Below, one piece after another: positions 59,481 to 64,000 of a stretch of DNA of 64,000 bases. The translations under genes were made by a program, and so were the position numbers. Each line of letters begins with the position of its first letter. Position 1 is the stretch's first letter. Under the pieces are notes generated by a model. It had not been told where the DNA came from. It ran no database searches and saw nothing but the letters and a program-made list of their open reading frames with translations. The stretch comes from Methylobacterium sp. SyP6R (lineage in GTDB: Bacteria > Pseudomonadota > Alphaproteobacteria > Rhizobiales > Beijerinckiaceae): the NCBI RefSeq assembly GCF_019216885.1, contig NZ_JAAQRC020000002.1, forward strand, positions 124,001 to 188,000, written 5' to 3'.

Positions 59481-61655
59481 TTGATAGTGCAAGACCAAGC
59501 CAACGTGTCAGTAGCAGTACCTGATACAGGCCTCGGTGCGCTGGCCCTCGTCGCCTCGTTCCATCAGATCCCGTGCGAGCCGGCCCAGGTCCGCCATGAT
59601 CTCGGCTTCGGCCAGACCGTGATGAGCGCCACCGACATCGTCCGCGGTGCCCGCCGGCTCGGCCTCAAGGGCCGCCTGCTCCAGAACCAGAAGCCGGCCC
59701 GCCTCGACGGCATCCCGCTCCCGGCGATCCTGGAGGTCGAGGACGGGCGCTTCGTCGTCCTCGGCCGCCGCTTCGAGGACGGCAAGCTCCGCATCATCGA
59801 TCCGGTCGCCCGCACCGCCGACCACGTCGAGGCCGAGGCCTTCTTAGCCCGCTGGACCGGCACTATCGTGCTCGTGGCGCGCCGAGCCAACCTCCAGACC
59901 GCGCTCCACCATTTCGGCCTGTCCTGGTTCGTCCCGTCGATCTGGCGCTACCGCAAGCCGCTCGCCACCGTGCTCGTCGCCTCGCTGTTCATTCAGCTCT
60001 GCGCCCTCATCACCCCGATCTTCTTCCAGATCACCATCGACAAGGTGCTGGTCCACCGCGGCTACTCGACCCTGACGCTCGTCGCGGTCGGCCTCGTGGT
60101 GCTCGGCCTGTTCCACGTCGTGCTGCAATACTTGCGCGGCTATATCCTCACCCATACCGCGAGCCGGATCGACGTCGAGCTCGGCGCGCGGCTGTTCGAC
60201 CACCTGATGCGCCTGCCGCTCGGCTATTTCGAGACCAGGCCCGCCGGCCAGACCGTCGCGCGGGTGCGCGAGCTGGAGACGGTGCGCAACTTCCTCACCG
60301 GCCAGGCGCTCACCTCGGCGATCGACGTACCGTTCACGTTGATCTTCCTCGCCATCCTCTACTTCTACTCGCCGCTCTTGGCGCTGATCGTCACCCTGTC
60401 GATCCCGTGCTACATCCTGGTGGCGGTGCTGCTGCGGCCGATCCTGCGCAACAAGACCCTGGAGCAGTTCAACCGCTCGGCTCTGTCGAGCCAGTTCCTG
60501 ATCGAGTCGGTGGTCGGCATCCACACCGTCAAGGCGCTGGCCGTCGAGCCGACTCTCAAGAGCCAGTGGGAGGAGCGGCTCGCCGCCTACGTCAAGACCT
60601 CGTTCGTCGCCGGCCTCATCGCCAGCATCGGCCAGAACACGATCCAGTACATCTCGAAGGTCACTGCTGCGCTTGTGCTGTTCTTCGGCGCCTACGCGGT
60701 GATGAACGGCGAGTTGACCGTCGGCAGCCTGATCGCCTTCAACATGATCATGGGGCAGGTGACCGCCCCGATCCTGCGCCTGTCCCAGCTCTGGCAGGAC
60801 TTCCAGCAGGTCAAGGTGTCGCTGGAGCGCCTCGCCGACGTGCTCAACTGCCCGCCGGAGACCCGGGCGCTCGCCCAGGCCCACCTGCCGCCGGCCAAGG
60901 GCCAGGTCACGGTGCGGGGCGTGTCGTTCCGCTACCAGCCCGGCACCCCGGAGGTCCTGAAGGACGTCAGCCTCGACATCCCGGCAGGCCAGGTCATCGG
61001 CATCGTCGGCCCGTCGGGCTCAGGCAAGTCGACCTTCACCAAGCTCCTGCAGCGCCTCTACGTGTCGGAGAAGGGCCAGGTGCTGGTCGACGGCGTCGAC
61101 ATCGCCCAGGTCGATCCGGCCTGGCTGCGGCGCCAGATCGGCGTCGTGCTCCAGGAGAACCTCCTGTTCAACAAGACGGTGTTCGTGAACATCGCGCTCG
61201 CCAATCCCGGCCTGTCGCGGGCGCAGGTGATGCAGGTGGCCCGTCTCGCCGGCGCCGACGAGTTCATCAACCGGCTGCCGCTCGGCTACGACACGCCGAT
61301 CGAGGAGCGCGGCGCCAATCTCTCGGGCGGCCAGCGCCAGCGGCTCGCCATCGCGCGGGCGCTCGTCACCAACCCGCGGATCCTGATCCTGGACGAGGCG
61401 ACCTCGGCCCTCGACTACGAGAGCGAGCGGATCATCCAGGAGAACATGAAGCACATCGTGCGCGGGCGGACCGTCATCATCATCGCCCATCGCCTCGCGG
61501 CGGTGCGGATCTGCGACCGGATCATCGCCGTGCAGGAGGGGCGCATCGTCGAGGACGGCACCCACCGCGAGCTGGTCGAGCGGCCGGCCTCGCTCTACGG
61601 CCGCCTCTGGCGCCTGCAATCCGACCACGGCACAAGCCAGGGAGAGGCCGCGTGA
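59481..61655 (+). CDS. type I secretion ABC transporter with degenerate C39 domain (HlyB-like)
   Basis: This 724-aa protein has an N-terminal C39-like domain (about 10-135; TGLGALALVASFHQIPCEPA) that lacks the catalytic Cys/His pattern, so it is a docking domain as in HlyB. Six helices (about 155-430) precede an NBD with Walker A GPSGSGKST (about 510), signature LSGGQRQRLAIARAL, Walker B ILILDEATSALD and H-loop IIAHRLAAVR. GGGAGG lies six bases before the TTG start; GTG 59487 is an alternative. Its first bases are AT-rich and the rest GC-rich. Confidence 0.93.
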   Translation: MIVQDQANVSVAVPDTGLGALALVASFHQIPCEPAQVRHDLGFGQTVMSATDIVRGARRLGLKGRLLQNQKPARLDGIPLPAILEVEDGRFVVLGRRFEDGKLRIIDPVARTADHVEAEAFLARWTGTIVLVARRANLQTALHHFGLSWFVPSIWRYRKPLATVLVASLFIQLCALITPIFFQITIDKVLVHRGYSTLTLVAVGLVVLGLFHVVLQYLRGYILTHTASRIDVELGARLFDHLMRLPLGYFETRPAGQTVARVRELETVRNFLTGQALTSAIDVPFTLIFLAILYFYSPLLALIVTLSIPCYILVAVLLRPILRNKTLEQFNRSALSSQFLIESVVGIHTVKALAVEPTLKSQWEERLAAYVKTSFVAGLIASIGQNTIQYISKVTAALVLFFGAYAVMNGELTVGSLIAFNMIMGQVTAPILRLSQLWQDFQQVKVSLERLADVLNCPPETRALAQAHLPPAKGQVTVRGVSFRYQPGTPEVLKDVSLDIPAGQVIGIVGPSGSGKSTFTKLLQRLYVSEKGQVLVDGVDIAQVDPAWLRRQIGVVLQENLLFNKTVFVNIALANPGLSRAQVMQVARLAGADEFINRLPLGYDTPIEERGANLSGGQRQRLAIARALVTNPRILILDEATSALDYESERIIQENMKHIVRGRTVIIIAHRLAAVRICDRIIAVQEGRIVEDGTHRELVERPASLYGRLWRLQSDHGTSQGEAA

Positions 61656-63163
61656 GCGCGAACCCGCAACCCGCCGCTAACCTCCCGGCGCCCCGCCGCA
61701 GCCCGCCGCCGCCGGCCCGCTTCAGCCCGCGCGGGCTCAGCGACCGCATGCGGCGGCTTGCCGACGATCGCTCCGACCAGGAATTCCTGCCGGCGCATCT
61801 CGAGATCCTCGACACCCCGCCCTCGCCCTACGCGGTGGTGTTCACCTGGGTGATGTGCCTGATGTTCGGGGCGGCGCTCGTCTGGAGCATCTTCGCCCAG
61901 ATCTACATCCACGCGGTGGCGACCGCCCGCATCCAGCCCTCCGGCCGCTCGAAGGTCGTGCAGCCCTTCGACACCGGCAAGGTCCAGACCATCGCGGTCG
62001 AGAACGGCAGTCGGGTCCAGGCCGGCGACGTGCTCCTGACCCTGGAGCCGACCGAGGCCGAGGCCGACCTGTCCTCGCGCCAGGGCGACCTTGCGGCGTT
62101 GGAGGCCCAGATCGCCCGGCGGCGCGCCACGATCGAGGCGGTGGATAAGAACCAGCCCACCGCCACGGTGGATTTCCCGGCCGCGGTGCCGCCGGCGGTA
62201 CGCGCCCGCGAGGAGGGCGCGATGCTGGCCGAGATCGGCCAGTACGTCACCACCCGTGACGCGTTCGAGGCCCAGCTCGCCGAGAAGGTCGCGACGCAGG
62301 AGCGCTTCACCGCCAGCATCGCGGCGCGGATGCGGCTCCAGGCGGTGCTCAAGGAGCGCGCCGACATGCGCGAGACCCTGGTGGCCAAGGCCGCCGGGAC
62401 GCGCGCGGCGGTGATCGACGCGGTGCAGCAGGTCGAGCGGGTCGCGGCCGATCTCGCGTATGACCGCGGGCAGTTGACCGAGGCCAAGGCCGCCGCGACC
62501 TCGCTGCAGCGGCGCATCACCCAGCTCACCAGCGAGACCGTGGCGCGCCAGTACCAGGCGCTGACCGAAGCGGCACAGAAGCGCGACGCCCTGGTGCAGG
62601 ACGTGGTGAAGGCGCAGCTCAAGCGCGAGCGCACGGCGCTCAAGGTGCCGATCTCCGGCACGGTGCAGCAGCTCGCCGTGACGACGCTCGGCCAGGTGGT
62701 GACGGCGGGCCAGCCGCTGATGGTGGTGGTGCCGACGGACGGGCCGATCGAGGTCGAGGCCCAGGTCCAGAACAAGGATATCGGCTTCGTCATGCCCGAC
62801 CAGGAGGCGGTGGTGAAGATCGACGCCTTCCCGTTCACCCGCTACGGCTCGATCGAGGGGCGTGTCGTGCGGGTATCGCGCGACGCGATCGACGACCGCG
62901 AGGCGAGCGGCGGCAGCGACGCGCTCTCGGTGGCGCGGGGCCAGGGCCTCAACCCGGTGACGGGGATGCCCAAGACCCAGAACCTGATCTTCCCGGTGAC
63001 GGTGGCGCTGTCCAGGACCACCATCATGGCCGACGGCAAGGAGGTAGCGCTCACCCCCGGCATGACCGCGACGATCGAGATCCGCACCGGGCGGCGACGG
63101 GTGATCGACTACCTGCTGTCGCCGGTGCGGGAGACCACCTCGACGGCCGGGCACGAACGGTGA
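61652..63163 (+). CDS. HlyD-family type I secretion adaptor
   Basis: This 503-aa protein has a Pro/Arg-rich cytoplasmic tail (1-58), one membrane helix (about 60-83; YAVVFTWVMCLMFGAALVWS), a lipoyl-like region (GKVQTIAVENGSRVQAGDVL), a coiled coil (about 145-360), then KVPISGTVQQLAVTTLGQVV and a beta-barrel with FPVTVALSRTTIMADGKEVA. It starts at a GTG overlapping the transporter stop, with GGGAGAGG upstream. No TolC gene is present. It should join the ABC transporter to an outer-membrane channel. Confidence 0.92.
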   Translation: MSANPQPAANLPAPRRSPPPPARFSPRGLSDRMRRLADDRSDQEFLPAHLEILDTPPSPYAVVFTWVMCLMFGAALVWSIFAQIYIHAVATARIQPSGRSKVVQPFDTGKVQTIAVENGSRVQAGDVLLTLEPTEAEADLSSRQGDLAALEAQIARRRATIEAVDKNQPTATVDFPAAVPPAVRAREEGAMLAEIGQYVTTRDAFEAQLAEKVATQERFTASIAARMRLQAVLKERADMRETLVAKAAGTRAAVIDAVQQVERVAADLAYDRGQLTEAKAAATSLQRRITQLTSETVARQYQALTEAAQKRDALVQDVVKAQLKRERTALKVPISGTVQQLAVTTLGQVVTAGQPLMVVVPTDGPIEVEAQVQNKDIGFVMPDQEAVVKIDAFPFTRYGSIEGRVVRVSRDAIDDREASGGSDALSVARGQGLNPVTGMPKTQNLIFPVTVALSRTTIMADGKEVALTPGMTATIEIRTGRRRVIDYLLSPVRETTSTAGHER

Positions 63164-63177
63164 AGGTGGCGTATCGG

Positions 63178-63210
63178 CGAACCATCCTGGATTAATCCTG
63201 AAATGGTTCG
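63178..63210. terminator. stem-loop after the HlyD-type gene
   Basis: CGAACCAT (63178-63185) pairs with ATGGTTCG (63203-63210), a perfect 8-bp stem with a 17-nt loop. It lies 14 bp after the stop of the adaptor gene. No U-run follows. Confidence 0.4.
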
Positions 63211-63528
63211 TCGATGGTCCCTCACATAAGGGCGTATGAAACCAGGTAGAGGGGCCGGTCATCGACGCCGGAGGCCGTCAGTGCGTCGCGCTGCAGGTCG
63301 ACCGATTGGCGCTCGTCGGCCGTCGAGGCCCGCATGTACCCAACCATCATATACGGAAAATCTCTCGACCCATGCTTTCGCACATTTGATCAATCCGATA
63401 GGGTTTGTCGGGCAAGTTTCACGTTGGCAGCCGAGGCGTGGCTGTGACCTTCAGCGATAAATGGCAGTTTTTCTTCAGGGCTTGATAGCTGATCCTGATC
63501 CCGCGTTGCTGGCGGGATGCGGAGGCAG
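63211..63528. other. gene-free stretch before the recombinase
   Basis: Holds a short tail similar to the end of the dispersed repeat (CATAAGGGCGTATG near 63224-63237) and otherwise nothing I can support. Recombinase recognition sites may lie here, but none is identified. Confidence 0.35.
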
Positions 63529-64000
63529 TCAGGGCAGCCCGGTTGCGTCCCTGATCCGCAGGATGGTCTGCCGGCTGGTCTTGAAGCTCCGCGCCAGGGC
63601 CGACACGCTCGCACCTTCCCCGAGTTGGCGGGCGACCTCCGCGCGCTGCTCGCCGGTAAGACTGGCTGGCCGGCCAAGCCGCCGGCCTTCCGCCCGCGCC
63701 CGGCTCAAGCCAGCCTGAGTCCGCTCGATCAGGAGATCGCGCTCGAACTCCGCGACCGCGTTGATCACGGCCATGGTCAGCTTGCCTGTCGAACTCGTCA
63801 GGTCGACCCCACCCAGCGCCAGGCAGTGGACCCGCACCCCGAGCTCGTCGAGCCTAGCCACGGTCGCACCCACGTCCATGGCGTTGCGGCCGAGCCGGTC
63901 GAGCTTGGTCACGATGAGGACGTCGCCCGCTTCGAGCCGATCGAGCAGGCGGGCGAACCCGCGGCGCTGCCCGACTGCGGTGGATCCTGACACGGTCTCG
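63529..64000 (-). CDS. serine recombinase / resolvase, partial at window edge
   Basis: The frame is open through the right edge, so the N-terminus (about 50 residues, including the catalytic serine) lies beyond. The visible part reads [60 protein letters not shown] and [20 protein letters not shown], and ends in an Hin/Tn3-type helix-turn-helix [19 protein letters not shown]. This is a Tn3-resolvase/invertase type of enzyme and suggests a mobile element at the edge. Confidence 0.93.
   Translation of the reverse strand, partial: ETVSGSTAVGQRRGFARLLDRLEAGDVLIVTKLDRLGRNAMDVGATVARLDELGVRVHCLALGGVDLTSSTGKLTMAVINAVAEFERDLLIERTQAGLSRARAEGRRLGRPASLTGEQRAEVARQLGEGASVSALARSFKTSRQTILRIRDATGLP

Noticed and set aside
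63211..63528. Possible resolvase recombination sites upstream of the partial recombinase
   Set aside because: I could not define paired inverted half-sites with the expected spacing, and this stretch lies downstream of the recombinase gene rather than upstream.

Overview
The window is 64 kb of very GC-rich DNA with alphaproteobacterial gene content. Codons mostly end in G or C, and RND, M48, OmpA and serine-recombinase genes resemble those of Hyphomicrobiales. Methylobacterium/Methylorubrum or a close relative is my inference; there is no rRNA, tRNA or housekeeping marker to confirm it. The window starts inside the end of one gene (probably a transposase) and ends inside a serine recombinase.

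Layout. (1) 0.3-6.6 kb, plus strand: a CBS-BON protein, an HlyD-like adaptor, a fused double-ATPase/permease ABC protein and a second ABC-2 permease, overlapping or closely spaced (YbhG/RbbA/YhhJ-type exporter). (2) 6.6-7.4 kb: a dispersed repeat, an insertion-sequence end motif and a histidine kinase fragment. (3) 7.4-17.2 kb, minus strand: an RND pump with adaptor, two small secreted proteins, a two-component system, an MsbA-like ABC exporter and a TetR regulator with a perfect palindrome upstream. (4) 18.5-36.3 kb, minus strand: about 20 tightly packed genes, most encoding exported proteins. They include a caspase-fold protease with Sel1 repeats, a DUF4384 protein, a trypsin-like protease, an OmpA-domain protein and many unassigned small secreted proteins, with a possible SUFU-like protein near the end. 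This looks like one envelope system whose function I cannot name. (5) 37.3-43.9 kb: an M48 protease with two small membrane proteins, an OYE oxidoreductase with an altered C-terminus, a VOC protein and a 5'-truncated molybdopterin dehydrogenase.

(6) 43.9-56.9 kb: a complete type I-E CRISPR-Cas locus on the minus strand (cas3, cas8e, cse2, cas7, cas5, cas6e, cas1, cas2), followed by an array of 54 repeats at a constant 61-bp period plus one decayed repeat in register. Between cas3 and cas8e lies a separate module. It has a 57-codon DUF1508/YegP-like gene, hairpins, and a solitary repeat-like/33-nt spacer/repeat-like unit in exactly the 61-bp register of the array. The first repeat-like element keeps the array's 8-nt crRNA handle, and the second keeps the array's 6-bp stem. 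This architecture matches crRNA-like regulators (CreA of CreTA toxin-antitoxins, or cas-autorepressing CreR RNAs). It is the most interesting feature of the window.

(7) 57.7-59.5 kb: a sharply AT-rich island with a frameshifted CPBP-family protease gene and a Gly/Asn-rich protein with an internal duplication. It sits directly upstream of a GC-rich type I secretion ABC transporter (degenerate C39 domain) and its HlyD adaptor. This looks like an acquired secreted-peptide cassette next to an export system. (8) The right edge holds a serine recombinase.
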